Below are positions 42,906 through 51,635 of a stretch of 54,689 nt of DNA, piece by piece. The translations under genes were made by a program, and so were the position numbers. Positions within the stretch are counted from its first letter, which is position 1, and every line of letters begins with the position of its first letter. Location of the stretch: assembly GCA_019747905.1 (NCBI GenBank), contig JAIEQG010000114.1:1-54689 (forward strand), given 5' to 3'. The DNA is from Burkholderiales bacterium. GTDB taxonomy: Bacteria > Pseudomonadota > Gammaproteobacteria > Burkholderiales > Ga0077523. The notes under the pieces are model-generated. The model searched no databases and was not told the origin of the DNA. It was given only the letters and a program-made list of their open reading frames with translations.

Positions 42906-43928
42906 TCAGTCCGACGTCCGGCTGCGCAGCCGTTCGAACAGCACCGCGATGATGATGAAGCTGCCGACGAACGTGCCTTGCCAGAAAGTGCTGATCCCCA
43001 GAAGCGTGAGACTGTTCCGGATGAGCTCGATCAGCGCTGCACCCACGACCGCGCCGAACGCGGTGCCGACACCGCCTGCCAGGTTCGCACCGCCGATCAC
43101 CGCGGCGGCGATGACTCCCAGCTCCATGCCCTGACCGAGACCGGTCGTGATCGTCCCCAACCAGCCTACTTCGAGAATGCCCGCGATCCCGGCGCACAGG
43201 CTGCAGAACATGTAGACGCTCAGTTTCATCCGCCGCACCGCGATGCCCGTCAGGTTTGCCGCCACCTCGTTGCCGCCGATGGCGAACAGGTGCCGGCCCC
43301 AGCGGCTCCAGCGGAATGCGGCCCCGGTGAGAAGCGTCATGACCACCAGGAACAGCACGGGATTGGGCACCTGGATCGTACCGAGCAGCGGAAACCACAT
43401 CTGCAGGGAACCGCCGCCGAGTGCATGAAGGTGCGCCTCGTCCGGACCGAACTCGTACACCATCTTGTTGTTGGACAGCACCATCGCGAGACTGCGCGCG
43501 ATCGACAGCATGCCGAGTGTCACGACGAAAGGCGGGATGCCGACGTAGGCGATCAGGAACCCGTTGACCGCACCCACCGCGAGCGCAGCGCCGAGTGCCA
43601 TGGGAATGGCGAGCCAGATCGAAGTGCCGGCGTTCATGGCCATGCCGATCACCATGCCGGAGAGCACCAGCACGGCGCCCACCGAAAGATCGATGCCGCC
43701 GGCGATGATGACCGCCGTCATGCCGAGCGCGATGATCGCGACGAAGGCGAAGTTGCGCGTCACGTTGAAGAGGTTCTGCTGCGTGGCGAACACGTCGCTG
43801 AAGATCGACAGCAGGATGAACGCGAGCACCGCAGCGGCGGAAACCCAGAACGCATGGCGGCTGACGAGCCAGCTGATCCAGGAGCCGTGCACCTGCTGGC
43901 CGATGACTTCTTCGATGGGGCGCGCCAT
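42906..43928 (-). CDS. Sugar ABC transporter permease (RbsC/XylH/FrcC family)
   Basis: Inner-membrane permease, 340 aa, with about ten TM helices. Typical segments are IIAGGIDLSVGAVLVLSGM, PPFVVTLGMLSIARSLA and AIGGNEVAANLTGIAVRRMKL (the EAA-like loop that contacts the ATPase), plus GGANLAGGVGTAFGAVVGA. It functions as a dimer with the ATPase encoded 36 bp upstream. Gene order binding protein, ATPase, permease, enzymes fits a carbohydrate uptake 2 (CUT2) operon. Confidence 0.94.
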   Translation of the reverse strand: MARPIEEVIGQQVHGSWISWLVSRHAFWVSAAAVLAFILLSIFSDVFATQQNLFNVTRNFAFVAIIALGMTAVIIAGGIDLSVGAVLVLSGMVIGMAMNAGTSIWLAIPMALGAALAVGAVNGFLIAYVGIPPFVVTLGMLSIARSLAMVLSNNKMVYEFGPDEAHLHALGGGSLQMWFPLLGTIQVPNPVLFLVVMTLLTGAAFRWSRWGRHLFAIGGNEVAANLTGIAVRRMKLSVYMFCSLCAGIAGILEVGWLGTITTGLGQGMELGVIAAAVIGGANLAGGVGTAFGAVVGAALIELIRNSLTLLGISTFWQGTFVGSFIIIAVLFERLRSRTSD

Positions 43929-43964
43929 GATGTCGTTGTTGTCGGTTGCCTGGATGACGGCGGT

Positions 43965-44705
43965 TCACGCCGTCTCGATTGCTCCGGTGATGAGGCCGGT
44001 GACTTCCTCCGGCGAACTGCCTGCGATGGCCTTGTCGGCCACCTTCTCGCCGCGTCGCATGACGACCACCCGGTCGGCCACCGCGAAGACGTCCGGCATG
44101 CGATGGCTGATCAGCACCACCGCGATGCCGTGATCGCGCAACCGGCGGATGAGGTTGAGCACCTCGGCCACCTGCCGCACGCTGATGGCGGCCGTCGGCT
44201 CGTCCATGAGCACGATCTTCGGATCGCTCAGGCGCGTGCGTGCGATCGCGACCGCCTGACGCTGCCCGCCGGACATCCGGTGCACCAGATCGCGCGGCCT
44301 CGTCTCGGACTTGAGTTCCGCGAATAACTCTGCCGCGCGCTGGTACATCGCCCGGTAGTTGAGCACCCGGAACGGACCCACGCGACGCATGAGTTCGCGA
44401 CCGAGGTACACGTTGGCCGCCGCCGACAGGTTGTTACACAGCGCGAGATCCTGATACACGATCTCGATGCCGGCGCTGCGCGCGTCCGACGGTTTGTGGA
44501 ACGACACAGGGCGATCCTGGATCTCGATCTTGCCGCTGCTGGGCGCGAAGTTGCCGGCGATGATGCGCACCAGCGTGGACTTGCCCGCGCCGTTGTCGCC
44601 CATCAGGCCGACGACTTCGCCCTCGCTCAACGTGAGGGAGACATTCGACAGCGCCTTGATCGCCCCGAAATGCTTGGATACTTCGCTCAGACGCAAGAGC
44701 GCCAT
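43965..44705 (-). CDS. Sugar ABC transporter ATPase (single-domain CUT2, FrcA-like)
   Basis: 246 aa, one ATP-binding cassette rather than the duplicated one usual for RbsA/XylG; FrcA-type CUT2 systems share this. Walker [10 protein letters not shown] near residue 37, signature MSGGQRQ, Walker B IVLMDEP and switch His in LISHR are complete. It energises sugar import with the permease that follows. A stem-loop at 44780-44800 separates it from the binding protein gene. Confidence 0.94.
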   Translation of the reverse strand: MALLRLSEVSKHFGAIKALSNVSLTLSEGEVVGLMGDNGAGKSTLVRIIAGNFAPSSGKIEIQDRPVSFHKPSDARSAGIEIVYQDLALCNNLSAAANVYLGRELMRRVGPFRVLNYRAMYQRAAELFAELKSETRPRDLVHRMSGGQRQAVAIARTRLSDPKIVLMDEPTAAISVRQVAEVLNLIRRLRDHGIAVVLISHRMPDVFAVADRVVVMRRGEKVADKAIAGSSPEEVTGLITGAIETA

Positions 44706-44779
44706 CGCCCAACCCCTGCCCGTGGTTCAGCCGACCCGGGCACGATGCGCCCGGGCAGGATTTCTGACTAGCGTGAGAA

Positions 44780-44800
44780 GGGGCGCCGCAGAGGCGCCCC
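44780..44800. terminator. Intercistronic stem-loop after the binding-protein gene
   Basis: GGGGCGCC-gcaga-GGCGCCCC forms an 8-bp perfect stem between the binding protein stop (44827) and the ATPase start (44705). Such hairpins commonly let the binding protein be made in excess of the membrane components. Confidence 0.6.
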
Positions 44801-44826
44801 GGTGGCTGTTGCGATAAAGCGCCGGC

Positions 44827-45819
44827 TTACCGGGCCGGGCACTTGTCGAGGTTGGTGGGCGTGCACTCGTCGAGACCCGTGAAGAGCGGATCCTGCGGCT
44901 TCTTGCCGTTGATGATGTCGATCAGGACGGTGGGCGCACGATAGCCCATCTCGAACGGCCGCTGGCCGATCTGCACGTGGCTGCGGCCGGCCTTGAGCGC
45001 ATCCAGCTGGGGCGGCAGCGTGTCGCCCGCCACGATGATGAGCTTCTTCGACTTGAGCTTCGCCATCACCTGGTCGGTGACCTGGGCGTAGGCCTGCGGA
45101 CCGAACTGGGCCCAGCCGCCCACCAGGATGAACGCGTCGAGGTCGGGATTGGCGGTGAAGGTGTCCTGCATCTGCTGGTTGGCGAGGTCGATCTGGTCGT
45201 TGGTGAACAGCGGGCAGCCCTTGATCTCGGTCCAGCCGCCTTCGCCGGCGAGCCGGGCGATGCCCTTCTTGCCGGAGATGGTGTCGCGGAACCCGGCGGC
45301 GCGCGCATTGATGTTGTCGGCCGCGACGTTGCCGAGCTGCATGCACACCTTGCCGCCCTTGGCATTGAGCCCCTTCAGGTGCTTCGCCATCAGCACGCCC
45401 ATGTCGTAGTTGTTCGTCCCGAGGTAGGTCCGGCGCAACGCGCGGTCGGCCGCGGCGAGGTCGGCATCGATGGTGATGATGGGCATCTTCGGCTGCTTGG
45501 CCTTGAGCATCTTCGCCATGGCCGGCGCGTTGGACGGCGAGATGGCGATGCCGGCCACACCCTTGTTGATGAGGTCTTCGACGATCTGGACTTCACCGGC
45601 CTCGTCCGCGCTGGAGGCAGGGCCTGTGTACAGGCACGTGTATTCGGAGTTGGGATTCTCCTTGTTCCATTTTTCGCAACCGTTCCCCAGAACGGTGAAG
45701 AACGGGTTGTCCAACCCCTTCACCACGACGGCGAGGGTCTTCTTCTCCGCCATGGCCGGACCGCCGAACGCAAGCGACAGCACGGCAGCGCCGATGACTG
45801 CAAGCAGGCTCTTCTTCAT
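44827..45819 (-). CDS. Sugar ABC transporter periplasmic binding protein (ribose/xylose-type)
   Basis: 330 aa. ATG 45819 is preceded by GGAGGAG; signal peptide cleaved near PAMA-EKK. Periplasmic-binding-protein type I fold: LAVVVKGLDNPFFTVLGNGC, VAGIAISPSNAPAM, IITIDADL and a C-terminal DIINGKK. Ligand would be a pentose or hexose; sequence places it in the RbsB/XylF/FrcB group without further resolution. The upstream region faces the GntR gene, and a perfect operator lies about 110 bp before the start codon. It contains additional Cys pairs that may form disulphides. Confidence 0.92.
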   Translation of the reverse strand: MKKSLLAVIGAAVLSLAFGGPAMAEKKTLAVVVKGLDNPFFTVLGNGCEKWNKENPNSEYTCLYTGPASSADEAGEVQIVEDLINKGVAGIAISPSNAPAMAKMLKAKQPKMPIITIDADLAAADRALRRTYLGTNNYDMGVLMAKHLKGLNAKGGKVCMQLGNVAADNINARAAGFRDTISGKKGIARLAGEGGWTEIKGCPLFTNDQIDLANQQMQDTFTANPDLDAFILVGGWAQFGPQAYAQVTDQVMAKLKSKKLIIVAGDTLPPQLDALKAGRSHVQIGQRPFEMGYRAPTVLIDIINGKKPQDPLFTGLDECTPTNLDKCPAR

Positions 45820-45929
45820 CACGTCTCCTCCAATTTGGCAGTTGTTATCCCTCGCTCCGCCGGGCTGCCTGCGAAAAGCGCCAGGCGACTTCCACCGATC
45901 ATGGTCAGAGTCAAGGCGGTCCGATGGTA

Positions 45930-45946
45930 AACTGGTCTTACCAGTT
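45930..45946. promoter_or_regulatory. FadR/GntR-type operator between regulator and sugar operon
   Basis: AACTGGT-CTT-ACCAGTT is a perfect inverted repeat containing TGGTCTTACCA, matching the FadR-subfamily consensus TNGTNNNACNA. It lies in the divergent region, 86 bp before the GntR start and 111 bp before the binding-protein start, so it can control both directions. Confidence 0.78.
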
Positions 45947-46031
45947 ACGCAACCAGCCGCCCGGAGCACCTCCGGGGGTGGGTGATAAGCTTCGGCCCTG
46001 TCCCGATGCATTCCACAATTCGCATTCGTCC

Positions 46032-46799
46032 ATGCCCCTGACCCTTCTCGAACCGCGCCGTATCTATCAGCAGATTGCAGAACAGATTGCCGCCATGATC
46101 GCCAGCGGCGAGCTGGAACCGAACGCCCGCCTCCCTTCCGAACGCGAACTCGCCCAGCGCCTGGGCGTGTCACGGCCACCGGTGCGCGAAGCACTGATCG
46201 CCCTCGAAGTCGAAGGGCTGGTCGACGTGCGCATGGGCTCCGGCGTCTACGTCCGACGCGAAGCGGCCTCGCGCGTCGTGAGCCGGCGCGCCCGCAAGGC
46301 GACCGAGATCGGCCCCTTCGAACTGGTCAAGGCGCGCCGCCTGATCGAAGCCACCATCGCCGCAGAGGCAGCCCGCAACGCCACGCCCGAACAGATGGAA
46401 GCCATGCAGGAAACCGTCGACGCGATCCGGCAGGACGATCATCGCTACGACCTGCGTCACCCGGCCGACCGCCTGTTCCACGTACGCCTCGCCGAGGCGA
46501 GCGGCAACTCGGTCCTGGTCATGGTGACGAACATGCTGTGGGACATGCGCGACGGCACCCTGCATCGCCGCATCGAGGAGCATTTCAGCACCCGCGAGCT
46601 GCGCGATCGCAGCAATCAGGACCACGAGGACATCCTGGGCGCCGTTCGGGCGCGGGATTCGCAAGCAGCAGCGAACCTGATGCGGCGCCACTTGACGCAG
46701 TTCGAGCGCGAGTTGTCGCGGGCGTGGTCGACCATCACCGCCGACTCCGAGCAGCAGATGCCCGTCGTCACTCCGGGAAAACGTCGAGCGAGGGCTTGA
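46032..46799 (+). CDS. GntR-family (FadR subfamily) regulator
   Basis: 255 aa. Winged HTH at residues ~8-72 (IYQQIAEQIAAMIASGELEP, LPSERELAQRLGVSRPPVREAL, GSGVYV), then an FCD effector domain with metal-binding His/Asp positions (FHVRLAEASGN; HEDILGAVRARD). Effectors of this group are usually sugar acids or organic acids; with an adjacent sugar dehydrogenase, a sugar acid or sugar is a likely ligand. The palindrome at 45930-45946 fits the known operator type. Start at 46032; the frame is open to 45924 without homology. Its stop overlaps a possible TTG start of the next gene. Confidence 0.92.
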   Translation: MPLTLLEPRRIYQQIAEQIAAMIASGELEPNARLPSERELAQRLGVSRPPVREALIALEVEGLVDVRMGSGVYVRREAASRVVSRRARKATEIGPFELVKARRLIEATIAAEAARNATPEQMEAMQETVDAIRQDDHRYDLRHPADRLFHVRLAEASGNSVLVMVTNMLWDMRDGTLHRRIEEHFSTRELRDRSNQDHEDILGAVRARDSQAAANLMRRHLTQFERELSRAWSTITADSEQQMPVVTPGKRRARA

Positions 46800-48025
46800 A
46801 CGAGCGACCACCGGCGCAGCCGCGCCGACGCGACCGCGACGCCGGCTGCAAGGCATCGGACTTACCAGCACTTAACTCCAGGGCCGTCTTCTTCCTGATC
46901 ACATTGTCGGTCTGTGCCGGGGCCCGCGGCGAGATCGACGGCCCGCCGATCGTGGACAACCACTACAACCTCGACGTGCGGCAAGGCCCCGTCCTGGGCT
47001 CGGCGCGGCAGGTGGCTTTGGGGGGCGCCTACATCGGGTTGGCCGAAGGCATCACGTCGCTCAACTCCAATCCCGCGGGCGTGGCGTTTCGACTGGAACG
47101 CTCCACGACGAAGTTCGATTGGGACTGGACCGCCGGCACCAGCAATCTGAAGAGCAACGACTTCGACAACAATGGGCAATCACCGCCGGACTACAAGAGC
47201 CACCGGGTACGTTCTCTCGGGCTGATGGGCCAGTACGGACCCTGGGGGGTTGGCATCCTGAACAGCGGCGAAGTCCTCTCGCTGAAAGGCCGGACCGGAG
47301 TCGACGATGAATACGTCTTGAGCGTCACCTCCGTGGCATTGGGGCGGCAGTTCCTGGATCGTGAGCTGACGGTCGGTGTCGGCTTGCGTGCCACGATGAC
47401 CAAGCTGCGCACCGAAAGGCTCGATCCGTCGCTCGGGAAACTTTCCGGCACCGGTTGGAACGTGGGTGCGGTCTGGAACCCGGGACGCGGACCGTTCCGG
47501 CTTGGCGCGGCCTACACCTCATCCATCAGTTCCGATCAGTCGCTCAGCAACACGAGTGGCATCCCGGTGACCGTCAACGGCCTGATCGTTCCACAGCAAG
47601 TGGTCTTGCCCGCGAGCTTCGGCTTGGGAATGTCGTATGCAGTCGACTCGGCGCCGTTCTGGCCTTCGCACAAATGGCTGGTGGCTGCCGACCTGGTTTT
47701 CACCGGGAAGAGCACGAACGCGGTGGGCGTGGAGTCGGTACTGGCCCAGCGGATGCAACCCGTCGGAACGCGTGACACCGTCAGCTTGCGTATCGGGTCG
47801 GAGCTGGAAGTCATGCCGGGCCGATTGCGCCTGCGACTGGGCACCTACTACGAACCTTCCTACTACGAAGGCGTGTCGAGCCGAACCCATCTGACCGGCG
47901 GGTTCGAGTTGCGCCTGTTTCACACCAGCTACTTCGGTGAACACGACTGGGGGCTCACCGGCACGGTGGATTCCGCGCGGGACTACGTGAACGTGCTGGT
48001 GGCGCTGGGCTTCTGGTATTACTGA
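46796..48025 (+). CDS. FadL/PorV-like outer-membrane beta-barrel protein
   Basis: About 409 aa if begun at the TTG (46796) that overlaps the regulator's TGA. No in-frame ATG suits, and a long basic n-region precedes the signal core RAVFFLITLSVCAGARG, so the start is uncertain. The mature N-terminus GSARQVALGGAYIGLAEGITSLNSNPAGVAF is the hallmark of OmpP1/FadL and PorV/PorQ-type barrels. It is followed by alternating beta-strands and a terminal aromatic pair (GFWYY) expected for outer-membrane insertion. It may pass a hydrophobic compound, or simply be co-transcribed with the regulator. It converges with a LysR gene with a 7-bp overlap. Confidence 0.75.
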   Translation: MNERPPAQPRRRDRDAGCKASDLPALNSRAVFFLITLSVCAGARGEIDGPPIVDNHYNLDVRQGPVLGSARQVALGGAYIGLAEGITSLNSNPAGVAFRLERSTTKFDWDWTAGTSNLKSNDFDNNGQSPPDYKSHRVRSLGLMGQYGPWGVGILNSGEVLSLKGRTGVDDEYVLSVTSVALGRQFLDRELTVGVGLRATMTKLRTERLDPSLGKLSGTGWNVGAVWNPGRGPFRLGAAYTSSISSDQSLSNTSGIPVTVNGLIVPQQVVLPASFGLGMSYAVDSAPFWPSHKWLVAADLVFTGKSTNAVGVESVLAQRMQPVGTRDTVSLRIGSELEVMPGRLRLRLGTYYEPSYYEGVSSRTHLTGGFELRLFHTSYFGEHDWGLTGTVDSARDYVNVLVALGFWYY

Positions 48026-48978
48026 CGGGTTCGCGACGAGCGGCTCTTTGCACGAGCTGGTGCCAGCCTACCGCCGGCGCCGACCACCGGCACCAGCGTC
48101 TCACCGAATCGCTCGACCAGGAACTCGATGAAGCTGCGCAGCTTGGGTGACAGCCGCCGATCCGGCAGGTAGACGAGGTGCACCGGCCGCGGCGCGGGCT
48201 GGTAGCGTGACAGCAATGGCACCAGACGGCCCGCGGCGATGTCGTCGGCCACCAGTGTCTCGGGTTGCAGAATGATCCCGATGCCCTGGAGCGCCGCCTC
48301 GAGTAATGCGGCGCCGTTGTTGATCTTGAGGTTGCCCTTGATCGCAATCGTCTCTTTGCCCGCTGGACTTTCGAACAGCCACCGGTGGCCACCGCCGTAG
48401 GTGAACTCCAGACAGTTGTGCTGTAGCAGGTCCCGTGGTGCCTTGGGTTTGCCATGCTTCGCGAGGTAAGCCGGGCTCGCACAGACCGTCAGGTGGAACG
48501 GGGCGAGCTTGCGCGCCACTAGGCCCGAGTCGCCCAGGGTACCAACGCGCACGGCGAGCTCGTAACCCTCCTCTACCAGATCGACCACGCGATCGCTGAG
48601 CGTGAGATCGACTTGCACCTCGGGATACCGCTCGAGGTAGTCCGCAAGAGCAGGCGCCAGCTGCATGCTGCCGAACGAGGCTGGCGCGTTGATGCGCAAT
48701 ACCCCACGCGGTGACGCACGCATCTCGCTCACCGTGTTCTCGATCGCCTCGAAATCCGCCACGAGCTGCCTGCAACGTTCATAGTAAGTGCGCCCCAGTT
48801 CCGTGAGGCTCTGCCGCCGAGTCGTGCGATTGAGCAAGCGCCCGCCGAGCCGCTCTTCCAGAGAGCGCACGTGCTTGCCGACCATGGTGGGCGAAATGGC
48901 GAATGTCTCGGCGGCCGCCGACAAGCCCCCCTTCTCCACGACGCGGAGGAACACTTCCATGCTCTGCAAACGATCCAT
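48019..48978 (-). CDS. LysR-family transcriptional regulator
   Basis: 319 aa from ATG 48978. Residues 1-60 carry the HTH (VFLRVVEKGGLSAAAETFAISPTMVGKHVRSLEERLGGRLLNRTTR) and the remainder the LysR substrate-binding domain, including DRVVDLVEEGYELAVRVGTL. It most resembles the DhcR/PA4174-like 'CrgA' group that often controls an adjacent divergent oxidoreductase. The divergent neighbour, a reductase-like gene, starts 101 bp away, so that is the likely target. The frame continues upstream to 49092 but would overlap the neighbour. Confidence 0.93.
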   Translation of the reverse strand: MDRLQSMEVFLRVVEKGGLSAAAETFAISPTMVGKHVRSLEERLGGRLLNRTTRRQSLTELGRTYYERCRQLVADFEAIENTVSEMRASPRGVLRINAPASFGSMQLAPALADYLERYPEVQVDLTLSDRVVDLVEEGYELAVRVGTLGDSGLVARKLAPFHLTVCASPAYLAKHGKPKAPRDLLQHNCLEFTYGGGHRWLFESPAGKETIAIKGNLKINNGAALLEAALQGIGIILQPETLVADDIAAGRLVPLLSRYQPAPRPVHLVYLPDRRLSPKLRSFIEFLVERFGETLVPVVGAGGRLAPARAKSRSSRTRQ

Positions 48979-49079
48979 CGATTGACAACTCCTGGTTCTC
49001 AATGATCGAACTCTACCCGCGTTTATCAACCAGCGGTTAGTGCCTAGAGTGCGCCCATCCAACCTGAACGGAGGCGGCA

Positions 49080-49715
49080 ATGAGCAAAGCAACAGCGCCC
49101 GTGGCGATCATCGGCACGGGCAAGATGGCAACCGGTCTGGCAAGACGTTTCGTCGCGGCGAATGTGCCATTCGTGGTGGGCTCTCGAGAGCCAACAAGGG
49201 CTCCTTCGGTCGGCGGCGCAGTGCAAGTGACCGACTTGGCGGACGCCTGCCGGCAAGCGGAGATCGTGGTGCTCGCGGTTCCGTACGCGGCGATGGTCGA
49301 AACCATCCGATCGCTCGGTGACGTTGCCGGAAAGATCCTGGTCGACATCTCGAATCCGATCACGCCCGATTTCATGGCCCTCACCATCGGTCACACGACC
49401 TCGGCGGCGGAAGAGATCCAGAAGCTGGCCCCGAAAGCGGTCGTGGTGAAGGCGTTCAACACGATCTTCGCGCAGATCCTCGATCTCGATCCGAAGGCGC
49501 TGCCGCAGAAGATCCAGGTGTTCCATTCCACCGACGACGAAAACGCCGGAAGCAAGGTGGCCGCCCTGATCACGCAGATCGGCTACGAACCCGTTCACTC
49601 AGGCCCGCTTCGCAACGCCCGGTACATCGAGCCGATCGGTGAACTCAACATCCATCTCGGCTTCGCACTCGGTCGCGGCCCTTTGATCGCTCCGGTCTGG
49701 ATCACCGTGAGCTGA
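49080..49715 (+). CDS. NADPH-dependent F420-reductase-like oxidoreductase (NAD-binding)
   Basis: 211 aa, Rossmann-fold protein. GTGKMATGLARRF at the N-terminus (GxGxxxxGL), VVGSREP binding the NADPH 2'-phosphate, VVLAVPYAAM and LVDISNPI typical of the F420_oxidored family. Betaproteobacteria normally lack F420, so members here are usually generic NADPH-dependent reductases of unknown substrate. Divergent from a LysR regulator and followed by a cupin gene after 56 bp, which may be one unit. Confidence 0.88.
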   Translation: MSKATAPVAIIGTGKMATGLARRFVAANVPFVVGSREPTRAPSVGGAVQVTDLADACRQAEIVVLAVPYAAMVETIRSLGDVAGKILVDISNPITPDFMALTIGHTTSAAEEIQKLAPKAVVVKAFNTIFAQILDLDPKALPQKIQVFHSTDDENAGSKVAALITQIGYEPVHSGPLRNARYIEPIGELNIHLGFALGRGPLIAPVWITVS

Positions 49716-49771
49716 ACGCACGCCCAGATGCAACCCGTTTCAATCCCTTTCACCACAGCGAAGGAAACACC

Positions 49772-50170
49772 ATGAAAAGAACGTCCCTCAGCATCCTCAT
49801 CAGCGCAGTTGCCCTATCGGCCGGCCTCGCCTCGGCTCCGGTTTCGGCCGAGACCCGCGCACCCACCGAAGGCAAGGGCATCAAGGCAGCCGAACCCGTC
49901 CTTGTCGACCTCGGACCCGGCCTCAAGCTGCGCACGCGGGTCTTCATCGTGGAACCTGGCGGCGTCATCCCGCTCCACGCCCATAAGGACAATCCCACGG
50001 TCGCGTACTACTACGGCGGCCCATTGTCCGAGTTCAATGCGGACGGCAAGGCAGTCGGCCAACGCGGCGGCGGGAAGGCGTACTCGGACGATCGCACCGT
50101 GAATCATTGGTACGAGAATCACAGCAAGGAAACGGCCACCGTCGTGGTATCCGACGTCGTGAAGCAGTAG
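49772..50170 (+). CDS. Exported cupin-fold protein
   Basis: 132 aa with a Sec signal peptide (ISAVALSAGLASAPVSA). Cupin motif fragments: HAHKDNPTVAYYYGG (His-X-His, missing the spacing-His of archetypal cupins) and VNHWYENHSKE (His). The metal set is incomplete, so enzymatic activity is uncertain. The Shine-Dalgarno AAGGAA is well placed. It may be co-transcribed with the preceding reductase. Confidence 0.82.
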   Translation: MKRTSLSILISAVALSAGLASAPVSAETRAPTEGKGIKAAEPVLVDLGPGLKLRTRVFIVEPGGVIPLHAHKDNPTVAYYYGGPLSEFNADGKAVGQRGGGKAYSDDRTVNHWYENHSKETATVVVSDVVKQ

Positions 50171-50269
50171 GACGGACCCGCATCGCATCCGACCCGGTCC
50201 TGCGGGGCGCAGCTATCCCCCGCAGGGTTTCGGGCGGTTTGCCCCGGCGCAGCTGGGCCGCGTAGACTC

Positions 50270-50291
50270 CCGGCCAGTTTCTTGGCCGGAG
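50270..50291 (+). promoter_or_regulatory. Hairpin overlapping the halogenase ribosome-binding site
   Basis: CCGGCCA-gtttct-TGGCCGG (50270-50289) is a perfect 7-bp stem whose 3' arm runs into the GGAG Shine-Dalgarno (50288-50291), 10 bp before the ATG at 50302. Folding would partly hide the site from ribosomes. Confidence 0.5.
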
Positions 50292-50301
50292 ACTCGCGAG
50301 C

Positions 50302-51561
50302 ATGGCTGTGCACGGGTGGGACTTCGACGTGGCCGTCGTGGGCGGCGGACCGGGCGGCTCCAGTGCCGCGACCGCGCTGGCACGGCGCGGCAAGCGCGTC
50401 CTACTGCTGGAGCGCGAGCGGTTTCCGCGCTTCCACATCGGCGAATCGCAGCTGCCCTGGAGCAACGAGGTGTTTCGTACTCTCGGCGTGGACCAGGCGA
50501 TCGCGGAGGCAGGGTTCGTCAAGAAATGGGGCGCCAGCTTCCGGCCGCCCGGCAGCACCAAGGAGCAGTACGCGGACTTTTCAGCCGCCGTGGAGACGCC
50601 GACACCGCAGACGTTCCAGGTGTTGCGCGAGCGCTTCGACGAAGTTCTGCTGCGCCATTCGCAGCGGTGCGGCGTGGACGTGCGCGAAGAGCATCGATTG
50701 CTGGACGCGACCTTCGAGCCGGACTCGGTCTCGCTGCGCTTTGCAGATGCGGGCGGCGCCGAACAGACCGCCCGCGTCGGTGTCGTCGTCGATGCGTCAG
50801 GGCGAACCGGCATCATCGCCAAGCGCTTCGGCCAGCACGAGTACGACCCGCTGTTGCGCAACATCGCCATTCATGCGCAATACGAAGGCGTCCCGCGCGC
50901 GGAGGGTCGCCGCGCCGGCGACATCCGGATGTTCACGCGCGACGACATGGGCTGGCTGTGGTTCATCCCGCTGTCGGACACGGTCATGAGCGTGGGCGCC
51001 GTGATCCCCAAGGCCTCCCACCAGCGCGAGGGCAAGCAAACCGCCGAGGAAAGCCTCGCCCACTACCTCGCGTGCACGCCCCTGGCGGCGGCGCTGCTCG
51101 TGCAAGCGCGACAGATCACGCCGGCGCGCATCGACGTCGACTATTCCTATCTCGCTACCCGAATGGCCGGTGACCGCTGGGTCGCGGTGGGCGACGCCGC
51201 TGCATTCCTCGACCCCATTTTCTCGACCGGCGTTCTGCTGGCCATGCAAGGCGGGCTGGACGCCGCCGAAGCGATCGAAAGCGGACTGCGGACCGGCGAC
51301 CTCTCGGCACGAGCCTTCACCCGCTACGAGAGCATCGCGCGGAAACGCTACCACCACTTCCGGCGATTCGTGATCGGCTTCTACGATCCGGCGTTTCGCG
51401 ACCTGTGGTTCACGCCCAAGAAGGTGTTCGGCATCTACGGGGCGATCGTATCGGTGCTGGCCGGCAACTGGCGGCCCTCGGTGCTGACTCGGGCGAAGAT
51501 CAGGCTGTTCTTCGCGTTGGTCGCCCTGCGGCGGGTGGGCCGCCGCTTCGAGAAGGCGTGA
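50302..51561 (+). CDS. FAD-dependent halogenase/oxidoreductase-like protein
   Basis: 419 aa flavoprotein of the tryptophan/alkyl halogenase and geranylgeranyl reductase superfamily. FAD motif VVGGGPGGSSAATAL at residues 12-26. The WLWFIP segment near residue 217 is a WxWxIP-type motif of flavin-dependent halogenases, and GDAAAFLDPIFSTGV is the family's C-terminal FAD site. Members chlorinate or brominate aromatic compounds or alkyl groups, or act as plain flavin monooxygenases; the substrate is unknown. It is not in a visible biosynthetic cluster, since no NRPS, PKS or flavin reductase is nearby. Divergence from the membrane-protein gene is by convergent 3' ends (74 bp). Confidence 0.85.
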   Translation: MAVHGWDFDVAVVGGGPGGSSAATALARRGKRVLLLERERFPRFHIGESQLPWSNEVFRTLGVDQAIAEAGFVKKWGASFRPPGSTKEQYADFSAAVETPTPQTFQVLRERFDEVLLRHSQRCGVDVREEHRLLDATFEPDSVSLRFADAGGAEQTARVGVVVDASGRTGIIAKRFGQHEYDPLLRNIAIHAQYEGVPRAEGRRAGDIRMFTRDDMGWLWFIPLSDTVMSVGAVIPKASHQREGKQTAEESLAHYLACTPLAAALLVQARQITPARIDVDYSYLATRMAGDRWVAVGDAAAFLDPIFSTGVLLAMQGGLDAAEAIESGLRTGDLSARAFTRYESIARKRYHHFRRFVIGFYDPAFRDLWFTPKKVFGIYGAIVSVLAGNWRPSVLTRAKIRLFFALVALRRVGRRFEKA

Positions 51562-51635
51562 GTCGGTCGGCCTGGCCTCCATGGCGGAAGCCAGCGGCGT
51601 CGTGAACTCGCCCGTCTGCTCGAAGCATTCGGTTC

